The notes below the pieces were generated by a model that saw only the letters and a program-made list of their open reading frames with translations, did not search any database and was not told where the DNA came from. The position numbers and the translations under genes were made by a program. From CAILZL01 sp035548495 (GTDB lineage Bacteria; Pseudomonadota; Gammaproteobacteria; Steroidobacterales; Steroidobacteraceae), in contig DASZSV010000064.1 in NCBI GenBank assembly GCA_035548495.1, forward strand, positions 30,046 to 94,045: a stretch of 64,000 nucleotides of DNA. The letters run 5' to 3'. Positions 17,923 through 26,427 of this stretch are shown in pieces (the first letter of the stretch is position 1; each line of letters starts with the position of its first letter).

Positions 17923-17989
17923 GTCACCTGAAGGTGACTTGATGCCCGGTACTTCGCCGTGCGGACACCGGGCACCGAAAGTGTTTTTT
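17923..17989 (+). promoter_or_regulatory. Tandem hairpins with a T-run in the region upstream of GH39, possible attenuator or leader
   Basis: The 518-base gap between the kinase start and the GH39 start holds two plus-strand stem-loops. GTCACC-TGAA-GGTGAC (17923-17938) is followed by TGCCCGGT...ACCGGGCA (17943-17974) and then a run of six T (17984-17989). The order resembles a terminator that ends a short transcript about 145 bases before GH39. No gene lies upstream on this strand, so an attenuated leader for GH39 is a possible explanation. A TTGACA hexamer at 17885-17890 may be a -35 element, but no good -10 is seen. The rest of the gap shows nothing recognisable. Confidence 0.4.
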
Positions 17990-18133
17990 GCGGCATGCAG
18001 TCATTGTGAAAACACCGGTGAACGCTGATTACAAAACAGCAGAATCACCATGAAGAAATGCAAGCTGGCGAGCAACTTTCACGCTATTTGATTTTTGCCA
18101 TTCATTCAAGCGGCACAGGAGATACCCTGGTCA

Positions 18134-19708
18134 ATGAAACATTTAAAGGCAGTGCTGGCTATCGCCAGCTTAACCACATCTGCATTGTTATCCTCCCTGG
18201 CTCTGGCCAGTAACTACAGGACAATAACCGCCGATATGAATGTGGCCGTTGGCCCGACGAGTACCACATGGCGGGATTGCGTTGGTGCCGGTCATGGCGG
18301 ATTGTTACTGCGCAAGATCAACCAGGAACATCTCCAAGAAGTGCACGCCGATATCGGTTTCAAGTACATTCGATTTCATGGCATCTTTGCGGAGGACACT
18401 GATCCATATCGCGAAATCGATGGTCGCCCGTATTACAACTTTGACCGGGTCGACGAAATCTACAGAACGATTTTGAATATTGGCATGAAACCACTGGTTG
18501 AAATCGGTTTTATGCCCACTGATCTGGCCTCCGACACCCGCACCATCTTTTATTGGAAAGGTAATGGTTCACCTCCCAAAGACTGGAATAAGTGGTCCAA
18601 CTTCATCACAGCATTTATCCAGAATCTGCAAGCGACGTTTGGCAATGCGGAAATAGAAAATTGGCGTTTTGAAATCTGGAATGAACCCAATCTCGATGGC
18701 TTCTGGACCAAGGGCGATCAGAAGAGTTATTTTCAACTGTATGACACCACAGTGAAAGCCATCAAGACAGTGAACCCGGCGCTTAAAGTTGGAGGACCAT
18801 CCACAGCGGGTGCTGCGTGGGTACCCGAATTCCTTGCTCATGCACAGCGGAACAATATTCCCGTCGATTTCGTCACCACACATACCTACGGCGTGAGCGG
18901 CGGATTCTTCGACGAAAATGGCGTGGGCGATAACAAGCTGGTGCCGGACCGCAACGCAATCATCAATGATGTCGTCAAGGTGCGCAAACAAATCGACACT
19001 TCCGGCAAACCTGGTTTACCCCTGTACATGACGGAATGGAGTACCAGTTACAATCCGCGTGATCCCATTCACGATACTTATTTGAGCGCAGCATTCATTC
19101 TTAACAAACTCAAGGGCACTGAGAAAGATGCGCAATCCATGAGCTACTGGGTGTATTCCGATCTGTTCGAGGAAGCGGGCCCTCCCCCTGCGTCTTTCCA
19201 TGGCGGATTTGGTCTGATTAATCGTGAAGGTATCCGCAAGCCTGCATTCTTTGCCTACAAATATCTCAATCAACTGGGACCGCAGGAACTTCGCAATCGC
19301 GATCAGGAATCGTGGTTGACGCGCGATGGAGAAAACTTCGCAGGACTGATCTGGAATTACACAATCCCGGACCAGAACGAAAGTAATCGTCCTTACTTCA
19401 CCAAAATTCATCCGGCAACAAAGTTGCCGTCCGTTAGCTTGGCACTCTCATCACTCACCGCAGGCACTTATCGTCTGCGTGTTTTTCGCACCGGTTACGC
19501 AGCCAACGATCCCTATACAAAGTACATGGAATGGGGTCGTCCGGCCGATCTGACACCGCAACAGATTGCCGCACTGCAGGAACTGACCAAGGACACTCCA
19601 GAGATCGACAAGAAGGTCAAGGTAAGTGCCAACGGCAAGCTGGGTTACCGCACTGACATGCGTACCAATGACGTATTGTTGGTGAAATTGGACAAGATTG
19701 AACAGTAG
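18134..19708 (+). CDS. Secreted glycoside hydrolase family 39 (beta-xylosidase-like)
   Basis: This 524-residue protein has a signal peptide (MKHLKAVLAIASLTTSALLSSLALA). The TIM barrel shows FKYIRFHGIF early, the acid/base motif IWNEPNL with Glu184, HTYGV, and the nucleophile motif MTEWS with Glu301. These are GH39 features, and the FINREGIRKPAFFAY-like segment (FGLINREGIRKPAFFAYKYL) is also typical. GH39 contains beta-xylosidases, alpha-iduronidases and a few other exo-enzymes. A xylosidase or related hemicellulase role fits the neighbourhood. ATG 18134 is preferred to the in-frame TTG at 18095 because AGGAG lies upstream and the signal peptide starts there. The gene stands alone, convergent with glmS. 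Confidence 0.87.
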   Translation: MKHLKAVLAIASLTTSALLSSLALASNYRTITADMNVAVGPTSTTWRDCVGAGHGGLLLRKINQEHLQEVHADIGFKYIRFHGIFAEDTDPYREIDGRPYYNFDRVDEIYRTILNIGMKPLVEIGFMPTDLASDTRTIFYWKGNGSPPKDWNKWSNFITAFIQNLQATFGNAEIENWRFEIWNEPNLDGFWTKGDQKSYFQLYDTTVKAIKTVNPALKVGGPSTAGAAWVPEFLAHAQRNNIPVDFVTTHTYGVSGGFFDENGVGDNKLVPDRNAIINDVVKVRKQIDTSGKPGLPLYMTEWSTSYNPRDPIHDTYLSAAFILNKLKGTEKDAQSMSYWVYSDLFEEAGPPPASFHGGFGLINREGIRKPAFFAYKYLNQLGPQELRNRDQESWLTRDGENFAGLIWNYTIPDQNESNRPYFTKIHPATKLPSVSLALSSLTAGTYRLRVFRTGYAANDPYTKYMEWGRPADLTPQQIAALQELTKDTPEIDKKVKVSANGKLGYRTDMRTNDVLLVKLDKIEQ

Positions 19709-19763
19709 CAACTGACGATGTTCGTATAGTCAAGACAGGCGATTGTATGTGGCGTTAGTGGCG

Positions 19764-21599
19764 TCACTCCACCGTCACTGACTTGGCGAGATTGCGCGGC
19801 TGATCGACATCCGTACCTTTCAATATCGCGCAGTGATAGGCAAGCAGTTGCAGGGGAATGGTATACACAGCTGCCGCCTGAAAGTGACTGACATGCTTGG
19901 GCATGTGCAGCACCGTCACACCTTCGGATGATTCAATGTCTGCGTCGGGATCGGCAAACACATACAACTCACCGCCGCGTGCACGCACTTCCTGCATGTT
20001 GGATTTGAGTTTTTCCAGCAAATCATTATTGGGCGCAACGACAATCACCGGCATATCGGCATCCACCAGCGCCAGCGGGCCATGTTTCAATTCGCCGGCA
20101 GGATAGGCTTCGGCATGAATGTAGGAAATTTCCTTCAGTTTAAGTGCGCCTTCCATTGCGATGGGATGCATCTGGCCGCGACCGAGAAACAATGCGTGAT
20201 GCTTGTCGGCAAAGCGTTTTGCCAGTTCGCTGATTTCTGCATCCAGGTGCAGGGTCTTTTCAATCAGCGAAGGAATTTCAATCAGGCGTTGCACAAGATT
20301 GCGTTCGCGATCGGCATCGGTGCCATGGGTTTTTGCCAGCGCCACCACCAGCAGGTTGAGTGCAGCCAGTTGTGTGGTGAATGCCTTGGTGGATGCCACA
20401 CCGATTTCCGGACCGGCGCGTGTCAGCATCACCAGTTCGGATTCGCGTACCAATGAGCTTTCCGGAACATTGCAGATGGACAGTGTTGAAAGATAGTCAG
20501 ACTGCTTGGCCATGCGCAATGCAGCCAGCGTGTCGGCGGTTTCACCGGATTGCGAGATGGTGACAAACAGCGTGTTTCTTGGAACCACCGGATTGCGATA
20601 ACGATATTCGCTGGCGATTTCTACCCAGCATGGAAGCCGCGCAATCTGCTCGATGTAGTACTTTGCCGCCACACCTGCGTGATAACTTGTTCCGCAGGCC
20701 ACAATTTGTACTGCTTCAGTACGACGAAATACTTCGATTGCCGTGGGACCAAAGGCGGCTTCCAGCAATTTTCCGCCTGCCACACGTTCTTCCAGTGTTT
20801 GTGCAATGGCTCGTGGTTGTTCATAAATCTCCTTCAGCATGTAATGGGCATACTCACCCTTTTCTGCGGCATCGGCCGACAACGCGCTTTCACGAACAGT
20901 ACGTTGCACAATCTGGCCCTCGCGGTTCATGATGCGCAATGACTGGCGCTTCACTTCGGCGACATCACCTTCCTCAAGAAAGACGAAGCTGCGCGTTACC
21001 GGCAATAACGCTGAGACATCAGAGGCGACGAAATGTTCATCCTTGCCCACACCAACAACAACCGGGCATCCTTCACGCGCAAGAACAATGAGATCGGGAT
21101 TGTCCTGCGACAGCACGGCCAGCGCATAAGCACCTTCGAGTTCTGCAACAGTGGCACGCACCGCCTTGAACAAATCGCCGTATTTCTGATGGTGATAATG
21201 AATGAGATGTGCAATCACTTCGGTATCGGTTTCCGACGTGAATTCATAACCACGCTTGACCAGTTGATCGCGCAGGTCATCGTGATTCTCGATGATGCCG
21301 TTGTGAACAATGGCAATCCCATCCCTGGAAATATGCGGATGGGCGTTGCGTTCCGATGGCACACCATGTGTTGCCCAACGGGTGTGGGCAATGCCCAGCG
21401 TGCCCTGTGCGGGTGAATCATCCAGCGCGTCCTGCAGCATCTTGACCTTGCCGACGGTGCGCACGCGTTGCAGATGATGTTGATCGTTCACCACCGCGAG
21501 ACCGGCGGAGTCATAGCCGCGATATTCAAGACGGCGCAATCCCTCGATCAGGATTGGTACAACGTTGCGATTGCCAATTGCGCCCACAATTCCACACAT
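19764..21599 (-). CDS. glmS: Glutamine-fructose-6-phosphate aminotransferase (isomerizing)
   Basis: The 611-residue length is typical. The N-terminal glutaminase domain starts MCGIVGAIGN, where Cys2 becomes the N-terminal nucleophile after Met removal. It contains AHTRWATHG and HNGIIENH. Two SIS sugar-isomerase domains follow, with CGTSYHAG, SQSGETADTL and ASTKAFTTQ. The C-terminus DVDQPRNLAKSVTVE is diagnostic. The enzyme makes glucosamine-6-phosphate from fructose-6-phosphate and glutamine, the first step to UDP-GlcNAc. It lies downstream of glmU, as in many Gammaproteobacteria, with about 300 bases between them and its own likely promoter. No glmS ribozyme is expected or seen. Confidence 0.98.
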   Translation of the reverse strand: MCGIVGAIGNRNVVPILIEGLRRLEYRGYDSAGLAVVNDQHHLQRVRTVGKVKMLQDALDDSPAQGTLGIAHTRWATHGVPSERNAHPHISRDGIAIVHNGIIENHDDLRDQLVKRGYEFTSETDTEVIAHLIHYHHQKYGDLFKAVRATVAELEGAYALAVLSQDNPDLIVLAREGCPVVVGVGKDEHFVASDVSALLPVTRSFVFLEEGDVAEVKRQSLRIMNREGQIVQRTVRESALSADAAEKGEYAHYMLKEIYEQPRAIAQTLEERVAGGKLLEAAFGPTAIEVFRRTEAVQIVACGTSYHAGVAAKYYIEQIARLPCWVEIASEYRYRNPVVPRNTLFVTISQSGETADTLAALRMAKQSDYLSTLSICNVPESSLVRESELVMLTRAGPEIGVASTKAFTTQLAALNLLVVALAKTHGTDADRERNLVQRLIEIPSLIEKTLHLDAEISELAKRFADKHHALFLGRGQMHPIAMEGALKLKEISYIHAEAYPAGELKHGPLALVDADMPVIVVAPNNDLLEKLKSNMQEVRARGGELYVFADPDADIESSEGVTVLHMPKHVSHFQAAAVYTIPLQLLAYHCAILKGTDVDQPRNLAKSVTVE

Positions 21600-21620
21600 G
21601 ATTCGGCCTCTTGATTCGAT

Positions 21621-21648
21621 CTCAGCGTGTGCTGAGCGGCGAATTGTA
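21621..21648 (-). promoter_or_regulatory. Putative glmS -10 element and 5'-leader hairpin
   Basis: On the minus strand a TACAAT hexamer (21643-21648) is followed by TCGCCG and then by the stem CTCAGC-acac-GCTGAG (21621-21636), just before the glmS ribosome-binding region. The transcript would start at about 21636 and so begin with this hairpin, which may protect the 5' end. No convincing -35 hexamer is seen. The rest of the glmU-glmS gap (21649-21897) shows only a short CAACAC/GTGTTG stem about 20 bases after the glmU stop. Confidence 0.4.
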
Positions 21649-21897
21649 GCGCAGCTTTATCATGTAAAAATGACTTAAAAAAGCGGCCGAAACCACAGTA
21701 TTGCGGCGCGATACCCATGACAGCGCAAGGTCGTGGCAATTCGTCCCAAAGCGGGGCAGTGATTCGATGATGCCGCGCATCACCTTGTCGCGAGCAAACA
21801 GGCAATGCGGGCTTCTGGCGGGGTTGAGATTTTCACTACCGGTCAGAATGACGTTGTAGCAACACTCAACTCTGGTGTTGACTTAGTTGTATTGAGA

Positions 21898-23259
21898 CTA
21901 CTTCTTTTTTTCCGGCCGCTTCCAGCCATCCAGTGTCACTTGCTTTGCGCGTGCCAATGTCAACTTGCCGGCAGGCGCATCCTTGGTGATAGTCGAACCT
22001 GCACCAGTGTTCGCGCCAGCACCAATGGTCACTGGCGCAATCAGCATGGAACCGGAACCGACAAAGGCGTTGTCTTCAATGGTGGTGCGCCACTTGTTGA
22101 CGCCGTCATAGTTCACCGTCACGGTGACTGCGCCGAGATTGCAATCCTTGCCCACATCCGCATCACCGACATAGGTAAGATGATTGGCCTTGCTGCGCGA
22201 GCCAATGTTGGCCTTTTTGATTTCAACAAAATTGCCGATGTGTACCTGATCAGCCAGCACGGCATCGGGCCGCAAGCGTGCATAAGGACCGATGATGCAA
22301 TCCGGGCCAACGGTCGCACCGTCGGTAACACAATTGGCGTGCACTTCAGTGCCGGCGCCAATGCGTGTGTCCTTGATGAAGCAGTTGGGCCCAATGCGCA
22401 CATTGTCTTCAAGATGCACATTGCCTACGAAGACCACATTGACATCAATGAATACATCCTTGCCTGCCGTCACACTGCCGCGAATATCGACTCGCGCGGG
22501 ATCGGCAAGTGTCGCGCCCTGCAACATCAGGGCCGTAGCACGTTGACGCCGCAAGTGAGCTTCGACTTCCGCCAGTTGCACTTTGTCGTTCACGCCCAGT
22601 ACTTCCGCTTCAGTTGGCGCCAGCACGCCATTGATCTTCACACCATCGCGCACTGCCATGGAGATAACATCGGTCAGGTAGTATTCGCCCTGTGCATTGT
22701 TGTTCTTCAGTTGCGATAGCCATTGCTTGAGTTGTCTGGCATTCGCAACGAGCACGCCCGTATTGCATTCATCCACCAGACGTTCTTTGGTGTTCGCATC
22801 CTTGTGTTCAACAATGCGCACCACCTGACCTGCATTGTTGCGAATCACACGGCCGTAACCGGTGGGATCGTTCAAGCGTACGCTGAGCAATGCAAGTGCA
22901 TTGCTGGAGGCATCAAGCAATGCCAGCAATGTCGGCGCGTGAATCAATGGCACATCGCCGAACAGCACCAGCACTGCATGATCATCGGGAATGTTTGGCA
23001 TGGCTTGCGCCAGCGCATGCCCGGTACCAAGCTGTTCCGTCTGCAATGCCCATTGCAAATCGTCGCTGGCAAACGCGGCTTTGACCTGATCACCACCATG
23101 ACCGTACACCACATGAATGGCATCGGGCTTGAGCAGTCGTGCAGTATTGATGACATGACGCAACAACGGTTCGCCTGCAAGCGGCTGCAATACCTTGGGC
23201 AACAGGGATTGCATGCGCTTGCCCTGCCCTGCTGCAAGAATGACGATGGATAGGGACAT
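21898..23259 (-). CDS. glmU: Bifunctional N-acetylglucosamine-1-phosphate uridyltransferase / glucosamine-1-phosphate acetyltransferase
   Basis: The protein has 453 residues. The N-terminal nucleotidyltransferase domain begins MSLSIVILAAGQGKRM, which gives the GxGxxMxS-like UTP-binding loop, and has VLFGDVPLI. The C-terminal half is a left-handed beta-helix of hexapeptide repeats, with IGPYARLRPDAVL, NFVEIKKANIG and NYDGVNKW, that acetylates glucosamine-1-phosphate using acetyl-CoA. The enzyme completes UDP-GlcNAc synthesis for peptidoglycan and LPS. It lies between the atp operon terminator and glmS, in the standard gammaproteobacterial order. Confidence 0.98.
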   Translation of the reverse strand: MSLSIVILAAGQGKRMQSLLPKVLQPLAGEPLLRHVINTARLLKPDAIHVVYGHGGDQVKAAFASDDLQWALQTEQLGTGHALAQAMPNIPDDHAVLVLFGDVPLIHAPTLLALLDASSNALALLSVRLNDPTGYGRVIRNNAGQVVRIVEHKDANTKERLVDECNTGVLVANARQLKQWLSQLKNNNAQGEYYLTDVISMAVRDGVKINGVLAPTEAEVLGVNDKVQLAEVEAHLRRQRATALMLQGATLADPARVDIRGSVTAGKDVFIDVNVVFVGNVHLEDNVRIGPNCFIKDTRIGAGTEVHANCVTDGATVGPDCIIGPYARLRPDAVLADQVHIGNFVEIKKANIGSRSKANHLTYVGDADVGKDCNLGAVTVTVNYDGVNKWRTTIEDNAFVGSGSMLIAPVTIGAGANTGAGSTITKDAPAGKLTLARAKQVTLDGWKRPEKKK

Positions 23260-23303
23260 ACTTATCGCCTGAGTCTACAAAGATTTAAACTTAGTACCAC
23301 AAT

Positions 23304-23387
23304 GTCATCCCCGTGAAAACGGGAATTTAGTTTGAAAATTATCTTGCTGGCCCGTTTTATCAATTAAGTCGCCTTCGCGGGCATGAC
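23304..23387. repeat. Degenerate small mobile-type repeat with terminal inverted repeats
   Basis: The ends GTCATCCCCGTGAA and TTCGCGGGCATGAC are imperfect inverted repeats (12 of 14 positions pair) enclosing an 84-base stretch. The left end also forms CCCGT-gaaa-ACGGG. This resembles the widespread proteobacterial intergenic repeats of the GTCATTCCCGCGAA type. It lies in the gap between atpC and glmU, outside genes. Only one copy is visible in this window. Confidence 0.5.
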
Positions 23388-23436
23388 TATCTGCAAATAT
23401 TTGCGTAAGCAGATTTGCCAGCAATTTTCACGTGCC

Positions 23437-23466
23437 AAAAACAAAGGCAGGTTATTTACCTGCCTT
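23437..23466 (-). terminator. Rho-independent terminator of the atp operon
   Basis: A perfect 9-bp stem AAGGCAGGT-aaata-ACCTGCCTT (23444-23466) is followed on the minus strand by a TTTGTTTTT tail. It lies 52 bases after the atpC stop and separates the ATP synthase operon from glmU. Confidence 0.85.
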
Positions 23467-23517
23467 GCATTGAATCATCAAGCCGTGCGTCGAAGATAGC
23501 CCGATCTACACCAAATA

Positions 23518-23937
23518 CTACTGCTTCAACTTGCGCAGGCGCTCGATGGCTTTCAACTGTGCAACAGCACGCGCCAGTTCGGCCTGCGCTTCGGCCACTT
23601 CCATCCTGCCGGTGCGATCCGCCAGTGCTTCTTCAGCACGCTGTTTCGCTTGCAATGCAGCGGCTTCATCCAGATCTTTGGCACGAATGGCAGTGTCAGC
23701 CAGTATCGTAACAACATGAGGCTGTACTTCCAGCGCGCCACCGGAGACATATACATGCTGTTCTTCGCCCGACGGCAATTGCACACGTACTTCGCCGGGC
23801 TTCAGCGAAGTAATCAGCGGCGCATGACGTGGTGCAATGCCCAGCTCACCCATGATGGCCGGGGCAAACACCATCGCTGCATCACCGGTGAAAATTTCAC
23901 CTTCGGCGCTGACGATATCAACATGAATGGTTGGCAT
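23518..23937 (-). CDS. atpC: F0F1 ATP synthase subunit epsilon
   Basis: This 139-residue protein starts MPTIHVDIVSAEGEIFTGDA and has the N-terminal beta-sandwich, with GELGIAPRHAPLITSLKPG. A C-terminal helical hairpin (from about 85) is rich in Ala, Glu and Arg. Epsilon is part of the central stalk of F1 and regulates ATP hydrolysis. It is the last gene of the atp operon, 34 bases after atpD, and is followed by a strong terminator. Confidence 0.97.
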   Translation of the reverse strand: MPTIHVDIVSAEGEIFTGDAAMVFAPAIMGELGIAPRHAPLITSLKPGEVRVQLPSGEEQHVYVSGGALEVQPHVVTILADTAIRAKDLDEAAALQAKQRAEEALADRTGRMEVAEAQAELARAVAQLKAIERLRKLKQ

Positions 23938-23971
23938 GTTCTACTTCAACTCGATTCGCTATGGTTGAGCC

Positions 23972-25390
23972 TTATTGCAGGGTCTTGGCTTTTTCCACGG
24001 CTTCTTCGATGGAGCCGACCATGTAGAAAGCCTGCTCCGGCAATGCATCATATTCACCGGCGAGAATGCCCTTGAAGCCACGGATGGTGTCCTTCAACGA
24101 CACGTACTTGCCCGGACTGCCGGTGAATACTTCGGCCACATGGAAAGGTTGTGACAGGAAGCGCTGTATCTTGCGCGCGCGCGATACGGTGAGCTTGTCT
24201 TCAGCGGAGAGTTCATCCATACCCAGAATCGCGATGATGTCCTGCAATTCTTTGTAACGTTGCAACACGGCTTGTACACCACGTGCCGTGTTGTAGTGTT
24301 CATCACCAATCACCAGTGGATCAAGCTGACGGCTCGTGGAATCGAGCGGATTCACCGCAGGATAGATACCGAGAGCAGCGATCTGACGATCGAGAACCAC
24401 AGTCGCATCCAGGTGAGCAAAGGTGGTGGCAGGTGAAGGATCGGTCAAGTCGTCAGCGGGCACGTAGACCGCCTGAATCGAAGTGATCGAACCCGTCTTT
24501 GTCGAGGTGATACGCTCTTGCAGTACACCCATTTCTTCAGCCAGTGTCGGTTGATAACCCACGGCAGAAGGCATACGACCCAGCAACGCGGACACTTCAG
24601 TACCAGCCAGCGTGTAACGATAAATGTTATCGATGAACAACAGCACGTCACGGCCCTTGCCCTGTTCGTTCTTTTCATCACGGAAGTATTCCGCCATGGT
24701 CAAACCCGTCAATGCAACGCGCAGACGATTGCCCGGCGGTTCGTTCATCTGACCGTACACCATCGCCACTTTGGATTCAGCGAGGTTGTCCAGCTTGATC
24801 ACACCCGACTCCGCCATTTCATGATAGAAGTCGTTACCTTCACGAGTACGTTCACCTACACCGGCGAACACCGACAGACCCGAGTGCGCCTTGGCGATGT
24901 TGTTGATCAACTCGAGCATGTTCACGGTCTTGCCCACACCGGCACCACCGAACAAACCAATCTTGCCGCCCTTTGCGAAGGGCACCAGCAAGTCGATCAC
25001 CTTGATGCCGGTTTCCAGCAGGTCCTGACCGCCTGCCTGTTCATCATAAGAAGGCGCGGGACGATGAATGGGCCAATGCGCTTCTGCCTTCACCGGACCT
25101 TGTTCATCTTGTGGTGTGCCGAGCACATCCATGATGCGACCCAGTGTGGCCTTGCCCACCGGAACGGAAATCGGATTGCCGGTAGCTTTCACGTCGAGCC
25201 CGCGGCGCAGACCTTCTGATACGCCCATCGCAATCGTGCGCACCACGCCGTCACCCAGCTGCTGCTGAACTTCAAGCGTGAGATCCACATCAACCAACTT
25301 CAAGGCTTCATACACCTTGGGAATGTTGTCACGTGGAAACTCCACGTCGATCACCGCACCGATAATTTGTACGATCTTGCCGGTAGACAT
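23972..25390 (-). CDS. atpD: F0F1 ATP synthase subunit beta
   Basis: This 472-residue catalytic subunit starts MSTGKIVQIIGAVIDVEFPR. Walker A GGAGVGKT lies at about 148-155. GERTREGNDFYHEM and the DELSAED motif (its DELSEED equivalent) are present. The reading frame extends 62 codons further upstream, but that extension covers an intergenic repeat and is not coding. Beta makes and hydrolyses ATP at the interface with alpha. The gap to atpG is unusually long (160 bases) and contains paired REP-like hairpins. Confidence 0.98.
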   Translation of the reverse strand: MSTGKIVQIIGAVIDVEFPRDNIPKVYEALKLVDVDLTLEVQQQLGDGVVRTIAMGVSEGLRRGLDVKATGNPISVPVGKATLGRIMDVLGTPQDEQGPVKAEAHWPIHRPAPSYDEQAGGQDLLETGIKVIDLLVPFAKGGKIGLFGGAGVGKTVNMLELINNIAKAHSGLSVFAGVGERTREGNDFYHEMAESGVIKLDNLAESKVAMVYGQMNEPPGNRLRVALTGLTMAEYFRDEKNEQGKGRDVLLFIDNIYRYTLAGTEVSALLGRMPSAVGYQPTLAEEMGVLQERITSTKTGSITSIQAVYVPADDLTDPSPATTFAHLDATVVLDRQIAALGIYPAVNPLDSTSRQLDPLVIGDEHYNTARGVQAVLQRYKELQDIIAILGMDELSAEDKLTVSRARKIQRFLSQPFHVAEVFTGSPGKYVSLKDTIRGFKGILAGEYDALPEQAFYMVGSIEEAVEKAKTLQ

Positions 25391-25460
25391 TTTCAATTTC
25401 CTCTTCGAATCACTTGCGCGATTCACCAAACAATTAAATCTCTCAACGTTTCTTCCCATC

Positions 25461-25527
25461 GTAGGCTGGGTGGCCTCACCCAGCATCTTTGACGAGATCG
25501 AAAGCTGGGCGAAGCCGCCCAGCCTAC
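25461..25527. repeat. Paired REP-like hairpins inside the atp operon (atpG-atpD gap)
   Basis: The element is bounded by GTAGGCTGGG and its inverse CCCAGCCTAC. Inside are two separate stems: GCTGGGT-ggcctc-ACCCAGC (25465-25484) and GCTGGGC-gaagcc-GCCCAGC (25504-25523). Such inward-facing pairs are typical of REP/BIME-type intergenic elements. Here the pair sits between two ATP synthase genes, where it could stabilise the upstream mRNA or adjust the ratio of subunits. Confidence 0.75.
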
Positions 25528-25550
25528 ATAAATTCAAAAACAAACCGTCA

Positions 25551-26414
25551 TCAAACCGCCGCAGCACCGCCCACAATTTCCGACAGCTCCTTGGTAATCG
25601 CTGCCTGACGTGCCTTGTTGTAGATCAACTGCAATTCGCTGATCAGATTGCCCGCGTTGTCGGTGGCGCTCTTCATTGCGACCATGCGCGCTGCCATTTC
25701 GCATGCGACATTTTCGACAGCCCCCTGATACACCTGCGATTCGATGTAACGCATCAGCATGCCATCGAGCAATTCCGCAGCCGATGGTTCATAGATGTAA
25801 TCCCACATTTTCTGCAGCTTGTCTGCATCTTCAGTAACCACGGGCAGCAACTGAGTGATTGTCGGCTTCTGCGTCATGCTGTTGATGAACATGTTGTTCA
25901 CCACAAACAGTCGATCAATCTTGCCGTCCTTGTACATATCGAGCATGACTTTTACATTGCCGATGAGATCAGCCACATGCGGCTTGTCACCGAGATTGGT
26001 GACGGTGCCCAGCGTCTTCACATGAGTCAAGCGACGGAAGAACTGCACGCCTTTTGAACCAATCAAACTCAAATTGATTTCAACATTCTTCTGCTGCCAT
26101 TCGCGCATCGCAGCAATCACTGCCTTGAACAAGTTGGCATTCAAGCCACCACACAGACCACGATCGGTGCTGATGACGATGAAGCCCACGGACTTGACGT
26201 CACGCTCGACCAGGTACGGATGTTTGAAATCCGGATTGGCCAGACGCAGATGTCCGATGACGCGGCGGATACGTTCGGCATAGGGGCGCGATGCACGCAT
26301 GCGATCCTGCGCCTTGCGCATCTTGCTGGTGGCCACCATTTGCATGGCCTTGGTGATCTTCTGAGTGCTCTTCACACTCGCGATCTTGGTGCGTATTTCT
26401 TTGGTGCCGGGCAT
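25551..26414 (-). CDS. atpG: F0F1 ATP synthase subunit gamma
   Basis: The protein has 287 residues, the normal length. It starts MPGTKEIRTKIASVKSTQKI, has STDRGLCGGLN in the centre, and ends with a long helix containing MAARMVAMKSATDNAGNLI and a KARQAAITKELSEIVGGAAA stretch. Gamma forms the rotating central stalk. The gene is 13 bases downstream of atpA. Confidence 0.98.
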   Translation of the reverse strand: MPGTKEIRTKIASVKSTQKITKAMQMVATSKMRKAQDRMRASRPYAERIRRVIGHLRLANPDFKHPYLVERDVKSVGFIVISTDRGLCGGLNANLFKAVIAAMREWQQKNVEINLSLIGSKGVQFFRRLTHVKTLGTVTNLGDKPHVADLIGNVKVMLDMYKDGKIDRLFVVNNMFINSMTQKPTITQLLPVVTEDADKLQKMWDYIYEPSAAELLDGMLMRYIESQVYQGAVENVACEMAARMVAMKSATDNAGNLISELQLIYNKARQAAITKELSEIVGGAAAV

Positions 26415-26427
26415 GTGCGTGGCCTGA

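Noticed and set aside
21600..21700. glmS ribozyme in the glmS leader
   Set aside because: The leader is too short, and this ribozyme belongs to Gram-positive lineages. Only a small hairpin is present.
21805..22719. 304-residue plus-strand frame
   Set aside because: It is antisense to glmU and has no motif of its own.
24518..25219. 233-residue plus-strand frame
   Set aside because: It is antisense to atpD, whose identity is certain.
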